Shown: positions 26,509-35,571 of the stretch, piece after piece
Position numbering within the stretch: the first letter of the stretch is position 1
Layout: every line of letters begins with the position of its first letter
DNA from: Gordonia hongkongensis
GTDB lineage: Bacteria; Actinomycetota; Actinomycetes; Mycobacteriales; Mycobacteriaceae
Length of the DNA stretch: 64,000 nt
Reading direction: 5' to 3'
NCBI RefSeq assembly: GCF_023078355.1
Contig: NZ_CP095552.1
Location: 2,852,001-2,916,000 of the forward strand
Notes under the pieces: generated by a model
The model's input: only the letters and a program-made list of their open reading frames with translations
Told to the model about the DNA's origin: nothing
Databases searched by the model: none
Program-made: the position numbers and the translations under genes

Positions 26509-27441
26509 GTGAGCGTTGCTTTGGCCCACCTGGTGGGCGCGGCCGTGCTGGGTGTGTTGGGTCCTTACGTTCTCGACCGATTGCCACAGCGATGGTCACC
26601 GCGGGTAGTGATCACCGCATGGGTCAGCAGCATTGCCACTGCGGTGGGACTGCTTCTCCTGTCGGCGCTGTCGGCCTTATGGCCCGATGCGCCGCCTGCG
26701 GAGCGTTTCGTCGACACGTTGGCTCGGTGCGCTGGCGCTGTCCTGCATGCGGTGCGCGACGATTTCAGCCAGGTGTATGGCATCACCGTCGCCGTCGTGC
26801 TGTTCGCCGTGGTCGCTCGCACCGCGATGTCGTGCGCTCGTCACACGCGCGATGTGCAACGTGTGCAACGCCTTCATCGCGACGTCGTTGCGGTGGTAGG
26901 CAGCACCGAACCCGATACCCCCGACGTACTCTGGATCGATCATCCCCACCCCATGGCCTACTGCGTCGGCGGACGCAGCGGTTTCGTGGTAGCCACCAGC
27001 GCGCTGCGCACACGCGTGCCGGCCGAGGCGCGGGCAGCAGTACTGGCACACGAGTTCGCCCATCTAAGGTCTCGTCACGACCGGGTCCTGGCGGTCTGCG
27101 ACGTCATGGCACGTGCTCTGCCCTTCGTACCGCTGTTTCGGCGGGCGCCAGCGGCGGTCGCGGCCCTGATCGAAGTGGATGCCGACATGTCGGCAGCCCG
27201 GGTCACCAGCACGGCTGCGGTACGCAGCGCACTGGCCCATGTCACCGGTCAGGGCGTAGGCCCCGGGACCCCCATGCAGCACTCCACGCGCTACCGGCTG
27301 CGCATGCTCGACAATGGCGTGATCGAGCCGACCAAATCGAAGTACGCAGCGGCGAGTGTACTGCCACTTCTGGGTGCCGCATTGTGTACCGTTGCAGCAC
27401 TTCCGGTGCTCTCAGTTGTTGCGCATGGGCTCACCGCGTGA
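26509..27441 (+). CDS. M56-family membrane metalloprotease, BlaR1-like without sensor domain
   Basis: 310 residues from a GTG four bases after the blaI stop. Three or four N-terminal helices, then the zinc site AHEFAHLRSRHD with the third ligand in EVDAD, then a last helix (VLPLLGAALCTVAALPVLS). Full BlaR1 proteins add a penicillin-binding sensor domain outside the cell; it is missing here. The expected role is to cleave or inactivate BlaI on an unknown signal. Confidence 0.88.
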   Translation: MSVALAHLVGAAVLGVLGPYVLDRLPQRWSPRVVITAWVSSIATAVGLLLLSALSALWPDAPPAERFVDTLARCAGAVLHAVRDDFSQVYGITVAVVLFAVVARTAMSCARHTRDVQRVQRLHRDVVAVVGSTEPDTPDVLWIDHPHPMAYCVGGRSGFVVATSALRTRVPAEARAAVLAHEFAHLRSRHDRVLAVCDVMARALPFVPLFRRAPAAVAALIEVDADMSAARVTSTAAVRSALAHVTGQGVGPGTPMQHSTRYRLRMLDNGVIEPTKSKYAAASVLPLLGAALCTVAALPVLSVVAHGLTA

Positions 27442-27798
27442 GTCCCCGCACCGCCACGTTCACTCTTCAGCAGTTAGTGTCGCAAACCCGGTGACGTTTC
27501 GTTCATCTGCGCCACCGGTAACGACGACCTTCACCGGCGCGTGTCTCATGGTGTTGCGCGCACGCCCCGCGCGCGCCGCCCCCGCGAGGCCCAGAGTGCA
27601 TCTTCGCCATCGGACCCGCCAGCCGAGAGACTGTCGCAACAGGATGCATAATCCACGTCACCAGGGTCATACCGGGATCGCGTCAGCTATGCATCGGGGC
27701 GTGCAGTCTCGACATGGCCCACGTGGCGCTGTGCAGCACCACGCCCCGCAGGCAAGGCTCTGATCACGCAGAGTTGGGCCGATGGATGACGCGACCGG
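27442..27798. other. Gene-free stretch
   Basis: Between the convergent M56 gene and the small gene after ctaD. The frames that cross it have no family resemblance and are Arg/Pro-rich shadows. No operator or repeat seen. Confidence 0.5.
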
Positions 27799-28074
27799 CT
27801 ACCGCCGCAGCGCACGGCCGCGCGCTGGTTGTGCTGTGCGGGCCGCGATCGCGGCTGCTCCGCGGGCCGCGCAGGCTGCCGCGGTCGCCGCGATCAGCCA
27901 CAGCAGCAGGGGAGTGCCCTGAGCGAGGACAGAACCCGCGAGCAGGGTCAACGCAAAGGTCATCAACGCGGTGTAGCCGACTGCGAGGATGGCGAACCAT
28001 CGAGGAACGGTCAGCGGGCGGCGCGATCGCGGGACGGCGGCCTGGTCGAGGGCCGGGAAGGGGGAGTTGTTCAC
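27799..28074 (-). CDS. Small membrane protein coupled to ctaD
   Basis: 91 residues from a GTG that overlaps the ctaD stop (GTGA). Two hydrophobic helices ([21 protein letters not shown] and [19 protein letters not shown]). No family recognised. Its coupling suggests a small accessory subunit or assembly factor of the oxidase. Confidence 0.6.
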   Translation of the reverse strand: MNNSPFPALDQAAVPRSRRPLTVPRWFAILAVGYTALMTFALTLLAGSVLAQGTPLLLWLIAATAAACAARGAAAIAARTAQPARGRALRR

Positions 28075-29861
28075 GGTCGGCTCTCCGGGTCGGGATCTGT
28101 AGATGCTTCATGGTCTCCGGTGGTCAGCGGCGCACGGCGGACTTCTTCTGCGGTCTCGCTGGGTTGACCGTGCTGTGTGCCGACGTGGGCTTCGGCGCGC
28201 ATCCGCTCCACCATGTGCGGGTAGTGCAGTTCGAACGCTGGACGCTCCGACCGGATGCGGGGGAGTTCGGTGAAGTTGTGGCGCGGCGGTGGGCAGCTGG
28301 TGGCCCATTCCAGGGAGTTGCCGAAGCCCCATGGATCGTCGACGGTGACGACCTCGCCGTAGCGGTAGCTGCGGAAGACGTTCCACAGGAACGGCAGTGT
28401 CGAGATGCCGAGGACGAACGCGCCGGCGGTGGAGATGATGTTGAGCGTGGTGAAGCCGTCTGAGGGCAGGTAGTCGGCGTATCGGCGGGGCATGCCTTCT
28501 GCTCCGAGCCAGTGTTGCACCAAGAAGGTGAGGTGGAAGCCGATGAACGTCAGCCAGAAATGGATCTTGCCCAGGCGTTCGTCGAGCAGGCGTCCGGTCA
28601 TCTTCGGGAACCAGAAGTAGATGCCGGCGTAGGTGGCGAACACGATGGTGCCGAAGAGGACGTAGTGGAAGTGGGCCACCACGAAGTAGCTGTCGGAGAG
28701 TTGAAAGTCGATGGGTGGGCTGGCCAGGAGCACACCGGTGAGTCCGCCGAAGAGGAAGGTGACCATGAAGCCGACCGAGAACAACATCGGTGTCTCGAAC
28801 GTCATGTGGCCCCGCCACATTGTGCCGATCCAGTTGAAAAACTTTACGCCCGTCGGCACCGCGATCAGGAACGTCATGAAGGAGAAGAACGGCAACAGCA
28901 CGGCGCCGGTGACATACATATGGTGTGCCCACACCGCGACCGATAGGGCGGCGATGGCGAGGGTGGCGTAGACCAGTCCTGAGTACCCGAACAACGGTTT
29001 ACGGCTGAAGACCGGGAAAATCTCGGAGACGATGCCGAAGAACGGCAGCGCGATGATGTAGACCTCGGGGTGGCCGAAGAACCAGAACATGTGCTGCCAG
29101 AGAATGGCGCCGCCGTTGGACGGATCGAACAGATTCGCGCCGAATTGACGGTCGACTTCGGCGCCGAGCAGTGCCGCGGTGAGCAGCGGGAACACCAGCA
29201 AGATCAGGACACTGGTGACCAGGATGTTCCACGTGAAGATCGGCATGCGAAACATCGTCATTCCCGGTGCGCGCAGACAGATGACCGTGGTGACCATATT
29301 GACCGCGCCCAGGATGGTGCCCAAGCCGGACACTGTCAGTCCGAGAAACCACATGTCCGAGCCGACGCCGGGTGAGTGAATGGCATCGCTGAGCGGGGTG
29401 TAGGCGGTCCAGCCGAAGTCGGCGGCACCACCGGGGGTGATGAAGCCGGCGATCGCGATGGTCGAGCCGAAGACGAACAGCCAGAAGCCGAGGGCGTTGA
29501 GCCGCGGGAAGGCGACGTCGGGAGCGCCGATCTGCAGGGGCAGTACGAAGTTGGCGAAGCCGATCACGATGGGGGTGGCATACATCAGCAGCATGATCGT
29601 GCCGTGCATGGTGAACAGCTGGTTGTACTGCTCGGTCGAGAGGAACTGCATGCCCGGCGTCGTGAGCTCGCCGCGCATCAGCAGCGCCATCAGGCCGCCG
29701 ATGAGGAAGAACGCGAAGCACACGACGATGTACATCATGCCGATCAACTTGTGATCGGTCGTGGTCAGCAGCTTGTAGATGAATGACCCTCTGGACTTGC
29801 GCCGCTCGGGGTAGGGCCGCGTAGCGACCACCTCGGGTGGGCGCGGGGACACCGCGGTCAT
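28071..29861 (-). CDS. ctaD: Cytochrome c oxidase subunit I, aa3 type
   Basis: 596 residues from the ATG at 29861 (GGAGG upstream). All redox ligands are present: His86 in TMHGTIM (heme a), His264 and Tyr268 in FGHPEVYI (CuB and the cross-linked Tyr), the pair His313/His314 in AHHMY (CuB), and His397/His399 in AHFHYVLFG (hemes a3 and a). Proton-channel segments look normal. Subunits II and III are not in the window, so this accessory copy must pair with chromosomal partners. Two BlaI-type operators lie upstream. Confidence 0.95.
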   Translation of the reverse strand: MTAVSPRPPEVVATRPYPERRKSRGSFIYKLLTTTDHKLIGMMYIVVCFAFFLIGGLMALLMRGELTTPGMQFLSTEQYNQLFTMHGTIMLLMYATPIVIGFANFVLPLQIGAPDVAFPRLNALGFWLFVFGSTIAIAGFITPGGAADFGWTAYTPLSDAIHSPGVGSDMWFLGLTVSGLGTILGAVNMVTTVICLRAPGMTMFRMPIFTWNILVTSVLILLVFPLLTAALLGAEVDRQFGANLFDPSNGGAILWQHMFWFFGHPEVYIIALPFFGIVSEIFPVFSRKPLFGYSGLVYATLAIAALSVAVWAHHMYVTGAVLLPFFSFMTFLIAVPTGVKFFNWIGTMWRGHMTFETPMLFSVGFMVTFLFGGLTGVLLASPPIDFQLSDSYFVVAHFHYVLFGTIVFATYAGIYFWFPKMTGRLLDERLGKIHFWLTFIGFHLTFLVQHWLGAEGMPRRYADYLPSDGFTTLNIISTAGAFVLGISTLPFLWNVFRSYRYGEVVTVDDPWGFGNSLEWATSCPPPRHNFTELPRIRSERPAFELHYPHMVERMRAEAHVGTQHGQPSETAEEVRRAPLTTGDHEASTDPDPESRP

Positions 29862-29940
29862 CAGGCCTCCATCTGAGTCGGACAAACGGTGGCCCTGATC
29901 GAGCAACACGCGCATCCTGCGTGCGACTTCCCGGGCCGTA

Positions 29941-29979
29941 ACTACGGACTGTAGTCGATTAACTACTAGGTAGCATAGT
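29941..29979. promoter_or_regulatory. Two tandem BlaI-type operators upstream of ctaD
   Basis: ACTACGGACTGTAGT (29941-29955) and ACTAGGTAGCATAGT (29965-29979), both fitting ACTA-N7-TAGT with 24-base centre spacing. About 80-118 bases before the ctaD start. Confidence 0.7.
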
Positions 29980-30090
29980 TGGGCCCGGAATCCCGAATCT
30001 CGGGCGAGTACCGACATGGCGGCAACGAAAAGTCGGCTCCCTCACCAATATCAGGCGCGGAGGGTCATCGCGGTTACGCGGCGCTGCTCC

Positions 30091-30816
30091 CTACCGCCAG
30101 AGGTCTGCACTTCCGCTGCTCGGCGGTTCGTTGGGAGGGATAGTAGGTTCGCCGTCGGCGGGCAGACGGACGCCGCGTTCGGCGAGCCAGCTCACCGGGT
30201 CGAGGGCAGCACCGGATGCATCGGCCACCTCGAAATGCAAGTGGGGGCCGGTTGAGTTACCTCGGTTGCCAACCGTGGCAATGGGTTGGCCGACCGTGAC
30301 CGGAGCCGCTACCTCGATGAGGTTGTCGTCGTTATGGCCGTAGGTGGTGACTGTTCCATCGGCATGTCGGATACGTACCCACAATCCGAAGCCTTGGGCA
30401 GGGCCGGAGTTGATCACTTCGCCGTCGGTGACCGCGAAAATCGGCGCGCCGAGGTCGTTGCCGATGTCCATGCCCTGATGACCTCGACCGTCACCGAAGG
30501 TGGAGGTGATTCGACCATTCGTCGGAGCGACTACGGACCCCGGCGACGGCGACGAATAGACGGGTGGACCGTTCGGTGCGGGATGCGGGGTCGCAGGATC
30601 GTGGGGACGCATCTCAAATGCCAGCAGCGCCAGCAACCGCCCGATCGGTAGCGCGTCGACAACCAGTTCGGCGGCTGCTCGTCCCGCACTGAGAACGGCG
30701 GCAAAGCAACCCACCGCAGTGATGGGGTCATCCGTTGGCTCCGACGGCTCGACTGGGCGCGCACGATCGGCCAGACATGTGCTGACGGTCCGGATCTCGT
30801 CGGCTAGTTCCCCCAT
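30091..30816 (-). CDS. M23 (LytM) metallopeptidase
   Basis: 241 residues. The C-terminal half is a complete LytM domain: HQGMD (His113, Asp117) and PHLHFEV (His192, His194), the zinc and catalytic residues of peptidoglycan endopeptidases. The N-terminal 80 residues are helical without a clear signal peptide. The upstream gene, which overlaps by 13 bases, encodes a short exported protein. Export of this enzyme is therefore uncertain. Confidence 0.85.
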   Translation of the reverse strand: MGELADEIRTVSTCLADRARPVEPSEPTDDPITAVGCFAAVLSAGRAAAELVVDALPIGRLLALLAFEMRPHDPATPHPAPNGPPVYSSPSPGSVVAPTNGRITSTFGDGRGHQGMDIGNDLGAPIFAVTDGEVINSGPAQGFGLWVRIRHADGTVTTYGHNDDNLIEVAAPVTVGQPIATVGNRGNSTGPHLHFEVADASGAALDPVSWLAERGVRLPADGEPTIPPNEPPSSGSADLWR

Positions 30817-31016
30817 CGCCGGCCCCCCAAGGATGCCGAGATCGTCTCGGCGACCAGTTGGGCGAACTGCTGGGCCACATGGGTGTCATCTGCGTCGGCG
30901 CGCGCTCGAGCGTCAAGCGAGAGGCTCAGCAGAACCGCAGCAACAATTCCCACGGCCCCCAGCCTCAGACAGGGCCGTGCAACGCCGCAGCGGCGAATGA
31001 GGGACGACATAGGCAT
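30804..31016 (-). CDS. Small exported protein preceding the M23 gene
   Basis: 70 residues from the ATG at 31016 (GGAAGG upstream). Basic N-terminus, hydrophobic core LGAVGIVAAVLLSLSL and an Ala-x-Ala cleavage site (ARARA). The mature part is a short helix, HVAQQFAQLVAETISASLGG. It overlaps the M23 start. Perhaps once one protein with it, supplying the signal peptide: a frame change in the overlap would join a signal sequence to the peptidase. Confidence 0.55.
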   Translation of the reverse strand: MPMSSLIRRCGVARPCLRLGAVGIVAAVLLSLSLDARARADADDTHVAQQFAQLVAETISASLGGRRWGN

Positions 31017-31182
31017 GCCAGCGAGACCTTCCGGAGACGGGCGCGACGCACTGACGTTCAGCACCGCACGCCAGGTGCACATGAGGCCCCGATTGGCAGC
31101 CCTCCGTTCGAACCATAGGCCCCACAGGTCACAGCAGTAACACGATCCGGTTGAGCGTCAGTCGCAACTGGCGGCCTCTATT

Positions 31183-31197
31183 ACTAGGGAACGTAGT
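31183..31197. promoter_or_regulatory. BlaI-type operator upstream of the M23 pair
   Basis: ACTAGGGAACGTAGT fits ACTA-N7-TAGT. It lies 167 bases before the small exported protein and between the divergent M23 and TlpA transcription units. Confidence 0.65.
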
Positions 31198-31371
31198 TGC
31201 AGATAAGCAATGATGCCCAGCCTCGGGACCTCGACCGAATCAAGCGTAATCACAGCTGAGCGCACCGATACGTCAGATGAACGCGGCAGAACCCTCGCCG
31301 CGGGACGTGGGCCTACGGGCCGGTGCAGATCGCAAAAACTACGGCTATGTTGACAACGCGAACGTTAATCT

Positions 31372-31386
31372 ACCACGCTGCGTAGT
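31372..31386. promoter_or_regulatory. Degenerate BlaI-type operator upstream of tlpA
   Basis: ACCACGCTGCGTAGT: one change (T to C) from ACTA-N7-TAGT. The wider dyad TCTAC-N8-GTAGTAGA is also symmetrical. It lies 22 bases before the tlpA start. Confidence 0.45.
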
Positions 31387-31408
31387 AGATCAAGGTCAAG
31401 GAGTGCTG

Positions 31409-32029
31409 GTGCAGCAGGAGAGAAGGATATCCGCGGTGCGGGCGGCAATCCTGGCGCTGATGTGCGTGGTGCCGTGGGTAGCGTCGGGTTGTGGTAGCGC
31501 TGGCGACGACGCCGTTGCGCAGGGGGGAACCTTTCAGTTCGTCTCACCCGGCGGGCAGACGGTCATCACCTACGACCCGCCTGCAAGCCGTCAGAGGATC
31601 GCTGACGTCTCAGGCCCTGATGTGGTGACCGACCAGACCGTCGGACTCAACGACTTCGCAGGCAAAGTCGTCGTCATCAACGTATGGGGTTCGTGGTGCG
31701 GACCCTGCCGGGGAGAAGCCGACGACCTCGAGCATGTCTACGCCCAGAACAAGACCTCGGGGGTCGAGTTCCTCGGTATCAATCTGCGCGACAACCGGCA
31801 AGCGGCGAAGGACTTCATTGTCGACAGGAAAGTCGCCTTTCCCTCGATCTACGACTTTGCCGGCATCACTCTGGCTGCGCTGACCACTCCAACGTCGGTG
31901 GTGCCGACGACCATCGTGCTCGACCGCGACCACCGTCCGGCCGCGGTGTTCCTCAAGGCCATCACCGCCGACGAACTCGGGGCAACAGTTCAGCGCGTCG
32001 TCGCTGAGCCTGTGACACAACGCCCATGA
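31409..32029 (+). CDS. TlpA/ResA-like thioredoxin lipoprotein
   Basis: 206 residues from the GTG at 31409, chosen because AAGGAG lies 5 bases upstream and a proper lipobox follows (VASGC, lipidated Cys28). The thioredoxin fold has WGSWCGPC (Cys97/Cys100) and a cis-Pro in [11 protein letters not shown]. Such proteins keep apocytochrome c or copper-site cysteines reduced outside the membrane. ATGA overlap with ccdA, its likely electron donor. Confidence 0.9.
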   Translation: MQQERRISAVRAAILALMCVVPWVASGCGSAGDDAVAQGGTFQFVSPGGQTVITYDPPASRQRIADVSGPDVVTDQTVGLNDFAGKVVVINVWGSWCGPCRGEADDLEHVYAQNKTSGVEFLGINLRDNRQAAKDFIVDRKVAFPSIYDFAGITLAALTTPTSVVPTTIVLDRDHRPAAVFLKAITADELGATVQRVVAEPVTQRP

Positions 32030-32838
32030 CGGCGCAGTCAGTCGAACTGCAAGCCTCGGTCGGCGAGACGTTTGCTGACGTCGTCGCCAGCGGTCCGCTA
32101 CTGCTGGCGCTGCTCGCATGCATGATCGCCGGGCTGGTGTCGTTCGCCTCACCGTGTGTGGTCCCGCTCGTCCCGGGGTATCTGTCTTATCTGGCTGGCG
32201 TGGTCGGCGCCGAGGCGCCGGCGGTGTCGGTGGGGGAGTCGAATAAACGGGGTCGCTCGCGTGTGGCGCTCGCCGCAGGCCTGTTCGTCATCGGTTTCAC
32301 CGTGGTTTTCGTGGCAGCGACCGCCACAGTACTTGGGGTCACCACGACTTTCGTGGTGAATCGTGAAGTCCTGCAACGTATCGGCGGTGTGGTCACCATC
32401 GTCATGGGCTTGGTGTTTATCGGGCTGGTGCCGGCACTGCAACAGGAACGACGGTTCGCCCCCCGCCGCGTCTCCAACATCGCCGGCGCCCCGCTGCTCG
32501 GCGGGGTCTTTGCACTCGGGTGGACCCCGTGCCTGGGGCCCACACTCGCGGCAGTCATTGCTACGGCCAGCGGCACCGAAGGCGCCACCGCAGCCAAGGG
32601 CGTCGCGCTGATCGTGGCGTACTGCGCCGGCCTTGGCATTCCTTTTGTTGTGCTTGCGTTTTCCTCGGCGTGGGCGTTGCGAAGCCTCGGCTGGTTGCGC
32701 ACCCACGCCCGCATGATCCAGATCGCCGGCGGGGCCATGATGATCGCGGTGGGCATCGCTTTGATCACCGGCCTGTGGGACCAATTCATCGTGTGGGTGC
32801 GCGACGCGTTCATCACCGATACTCAACTACCCATCTGA
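32026..32838 (+). CDS. ccdA: CcdA-family thiol-disulfide transporter
   Basis: 270 residues, six or more helices. The two redox cysteines sit in [17 protein letters not shown] (Cys44) and [13 protein letters not shown] (Cys169), the mirror-image motifs of CcdA. It moves reducing power from cytosolic thioredoxin to TlpA outside. In mycobacteria the order tlpA-ccdA-resB-ccsA forms the system II cytochrome c maturation cluster; here resB is 8.7 kb away and ccsA is absent. Confidence 0.92.
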   Translation: MTAQSVELQASVGETFADVVASGPLLLALLACMIAGLVSFASPCVVPLVPGYLSYLAGVVGAEAPAVSVGESNKRGRSRVALAAGLFVIGFTVVFVAATATVLGVTTTFVVNREVLQRIGGVVTIVMGLVFIGLVPALQQERRFAPRRVSNIAGAPLLGGVFALGWTPCLGPTLAAVIATASGTEGATAAKGVALIVAYCAGLGIPFVVLAFSSAWALRSLGWLRTHARMIQIAGGAMMIAVGIALITGLWDQFIVWVRDAFITDTQLPI

Positions 32839-33018
32839 GCCCTGTGGTGGCGGCCCCGATTCGACGTCCACAGCGTCCCCCTGTTTCCGGTCACCGCACC
32901 CTCACGAGACCGAACAACCACCGCCTCCACGCCGCCAACGTCGGGCCATCTCAGCACATCCCGAGTCAGTCGTGACGTGATCCGCTGGTACCGTTCCGGC
33001 CCGGTCTGTCATATAGTC

Positions 33019-33030
33019 ACATGCGCATGT
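33019..33030. promoter_or_regulatory. Palindrome in the CDF promoter
   Basis: Perfect 12-bp palindrome ACATGCGCATGT flanked by AT-rich ATATAGTC and TTGATATATAG, 57 bases before the CDF start. Looks like a metal-repressor site (ArsR or similar) overlapping a promoter. It does not fit the BlaI-type dyad. Confidence 0.5.
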
Positions 33031-33086
33031 ATTGATATATAGGGGTAGCGTGGCTATCTGGGTGTGGATGAGAGGGAGTACGAAGT

Positions 33087-34028
33087 ATGGGAGCCGGACA
33101 CAACCACGGACCAACCGATCCTGCGTCCAGCGACTCGTCGCTGCGTGTCCGTCTGGCGATAGCGTTTGTTCTGACGGGGATCATTGTCGTGGCCCAGTTG
33201 GTCGGGTCGGTGATCACGGGAAGTCTGGCGCTGCTGACCGACACCGCGCACGCTGCGACAGATGCGATCGGGTTGGCGGTCGCGCTGGTCGCAGCAACCG
33301 TGATGCACCGTCCGGTCAGCAAGACTCGCACATGGGGACTGCGGCGCATCGAGGTCATCGCCGCTCTGGGGCAGGCCTCGCTGCTGCTTGCTGTCGGGCT
33401 CTACGCCGCTGTTGAGGGCGTGCGGAGACTGTTCGCTCCGCCAGAGGTTCCCTCGACCGAACTGCTGATCTTCGGAATCATCGGGCTCGTGGCGAACATC
33501 GTCGCCATGCTGGTGCTTGCCTCAGGACGCGGGGCCAACTTCAACATGCGAGCGGCGTTCCTGGAGGTCCTCAACGACGCACTGGGATCGCTGGGTGTAA
33601 TTGTCGCCGCGATCGTCATCGCTACCACCGGCTTCCAACAAGCCGACGCACTGGCCGGCCTGTTCATTGCGCTACTGATCGCACCCCGCGCCCTCAAGCT
33701 CATGGCAGAGACGACGCGAGTGCTGATGGAGTTCACGCCCAGGGAGATCGATTTGGACGACGTCAGGGCCCACATTCTCGAGATGGACCGCGTGCAGGAC
33801 GTGCACGACCTCCACGCATCGACGGTGGCCACTGGTCTGCCGATCATTAGCGCTCACGTGGTGGTCGATGACGACTGCTTCCAGGACGGGCACGCCCCCA
33901 CGATCTTGAATGACATCCGAACGTGCGTGGCGACCCACTTCGCCATCTCCTTCGAGCACTCCACCTTCCAGCTCGAGACCAGTGCCCAGCGTCACCAGGA
34001 GGAAGCCTTGGCAGCCCATCACCCGTGA
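33087..34028 (+). CDS. Cation diffusion facilitator (Zn/Cd/Co efflux, CzcD/ZitB-like)
   Basis: 313 residues: short His-rich N-terminus (GHNHG), six helices, cytosolic C-terminal dimer domain with several His/Asp. Helix 2 carries LTDTAHAATD (His55/Asp59, plus Asp52). Helix 5 carries LEVLNDALGS, where the usual site-A His of HxxxD is Glu. This variant is common in actinobacterial relatives. Proton-coupled export of Zn(II) or Cd(II) expected. Confidence 0.9.
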   Translation: MGAGHNHGPTDPASSDSSLRVRLAIAFVLTGIIVVAQLVGSVITGSLALLTDTAHAATDAIGLAVALVAATVMHRPVSKTRTWGLRRIEVIAALGQASLLLAVGLYAAVEGVRRLFAPPEVPSTELLIFGIIGLVANIVAMLVLASGRGANFNMRAAFLEVLNDALGSLGVIVAAIVIATTGFQQADALAGLFIALLIAPRALKLMAETTRVLMEFTPREIDLDDVRAHILEMDRVQDVHDLHASTVATGLPIISAHVVVDDDCFQDGHAPTILNDIRTCVATHFAISFEHSTFQLETSAQRHQEEALAAHHP

Positions 34029-34130
34029 GGGGTGGCGCATCGACGACACCCACGCCGCCGGTCTGCGCACGAAGTGCACGATCGTTGCCAGGGGAGAGAC
34101 GATGCTTCACCCCTGTCAATCGGGCCACGG

Positions 34131-34765
34131 TCACACCAGCGTGGACCAGTACCACCAGAAGCGTTCGATGATGAGGGCGATCACCGCCATCGCCCACACC
34201 AGCGGTACTACGGTGTGCACCGTGAGGACCACATCGAGGGCTCGGCGTGCTCTCCCGGATGGGCAGACATGGTCGGCATTGCGCAGGCTCACATACCAAA
34301 AGGCAACCACGACAACGACCCACACGGCCATGCAGTACGGGCAGAGTGCATCGATTCGATACAGACTCTGAAATATCAGCCAATGGACGAACACCACCGC
34401 ACCCGTCAGGCCGATCTGCAATCCGATCATGACCCACAAGGCCGGGCGGGGTCCTAGCAGGACGGCGATAGCGATCAGAGCTGTGAAGCCTGCGATTCCG
34501 AGCAGTGAGTTGGGGAACCCGAAGACGGCTGCTTGGGGGTGTCCATGACCGATCCGCAATTGACGATCGGGTTGATACTGCAGGTCGGCGTGTAGTTCGG
34601 ATCGGTTGCCAGTTCGAACTTTTCGACGGTCAGTGCGAACGCAGCGACAAGTCCAATGCCTCCGCAGACCGCAAGAATCCACGGGAGCAGCCGCGGGAAA
34701 ACCGGGATCTGCGTGTCGGGCGCAAAGCCTGACGGCTCTGAGGTCTGCCGGGGTGTGATGGTCAC
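34131..34765 (-). pseudogene. Vitamin K epoxide reductase (VKOR) family, frameshifted
   Basis: Quinone-linked disulfide-forming membrane enzyme that re-oxidises DsbA. The first frame (GTG at 34765, coupled to the dsbA stop by GTGA) reads to NPIVNCGSVMDTP. A second frame continues QAAVFGFPNSLLGIAGF and includes the active site DALCPYCMAVW. The two join if one C is added to the C-run complementary to GGGGG at 34535-34539. All key Cys are present once the frame is restored, so this is either a recent inactivation or a sequencing error. Confidence 0.85.
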
Positions 34766-35406
34766 TGACGTATCGCGGATTCGAGCGCAGAGCTCAGATC
34801 GTCATAGCCTTCGGGCTTGATGAGTTCGTCGTTGATGAAGAACGTGGGGGTTCCGGTCACGCCTAGTGCTTTGCCGTCAGCGACATCGCGGTCGATGAGC
34901 TCGCGGGTGGCCTGTGAGTCATAGGCGGCGGCGAATCGCTCCATGTCCAGGCCCAACACCTGGGCGTAGGAGAAGAACAGATCGTCCAGCGGCACCTTTT
35001 GTTCGCCCCAGCTGCGTTGAGTGTCGAACATCTTGCGGTACATCGGTTCGAATTGGCCTTGTTCGGCCGCCGCGGCCACGGCCCGTGCCGCGCGGTCGGC
35101 GTTGAAGTGCCCGGGGAGGGGGAAGTAGCGGACCACGAAAGTGACTTGATCGCCGTAGGTTTGGCGAAGCTGCTCCACCGCCGGGTACGCCGCCCCACAC
35201 CCTTCACACTCGAAGTCCAGGAACTCGACAAATGTCGCCTTGGACTCGGTCGGAGCCGATAGCCGTGGAGAATCAGGCCGTACCGTCGTATACGCCTGGT
35301 CGCCGGACTGTTCGCTCTCTCCGGCCCGGGAGACCACGAACACCACTGTGAGCGCCAGGCAGAACACGAAGACTGCCGCGAGCGACATCTTGACGTTGCG
35401 ACTCAT
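34762..35406 (-). CDS. DsbA-like thiol oxidoreductase, membrane anchored
   Basis: 214 residues: N-terminal anchor (LAAVFVFCLALTVVFVVS), then a DsbA/Thioredoxin_4 fold with DFECEGCGAAYP (Cys67/Cys70) and the cis-Pro loop TGTPTFFIN. Introduces disulfides into exported proteins. Overlaps its oxidase partner VKOR (GTGA), a standard actinobacterial pair. The operator at 35476-35490 lies 70 bases upstream and is shared with lnt. Confidence 0.92.
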   Translation of the reverse strand: MSRNVKMSLAAVFVFCLALTVVFVVSRAGESEQSGDQAYTTVRPDSPRLSAPTESKATFVEFLDFECEGCGAAYPAVEQLRQTYGDQVTFVVRYFPLPGHFNADRAARAVAAAAEQGQFEPMYRKMFDTQRSWGEQKVPLDDLFFSYAQVLGLDMERFAAAYDSQATRELIDRDVADGKALGVTGTPTFFINDELIKPEGYDDLSSALESAIRQ

Positions 35407-35475
35407 CGAGACATCCCTCCGCGTCGAACCTTGACCGCTTGAGCTGGCACGATCATCACTCCCGTCACGTTTACT

Positions 35476-35490
35476 ACTACGTTGGCTAGT
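35476..35490. promoter_or_regulatory. BlaI-type operator between dsbA and lnt
   Basis: ACTACGTTGGCTAGT fits ACTA-N7-TAGT and is flanked by further ACTA/TAGT repeats (TTACTACTAC ... TAGTAGTTTAC). Divergent control of dsbA-vkor and lnt is inferred. Confidence 0.7.
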
Positions 35491-35571
35491 AGTTTACAGG
35501 GCGTGCGGTGTCGTCCGGGCGATTGGCGTGCATATCACGCACGACCGAACCGGTGAGGGGAGCGGTGGGCG

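Noticed and set aside
27442..27798. Frames crossing the gap after the M56 gene
   Set aside because: Low-complexity Arg/Pro/His composition and no start signal; treated as non-coding.
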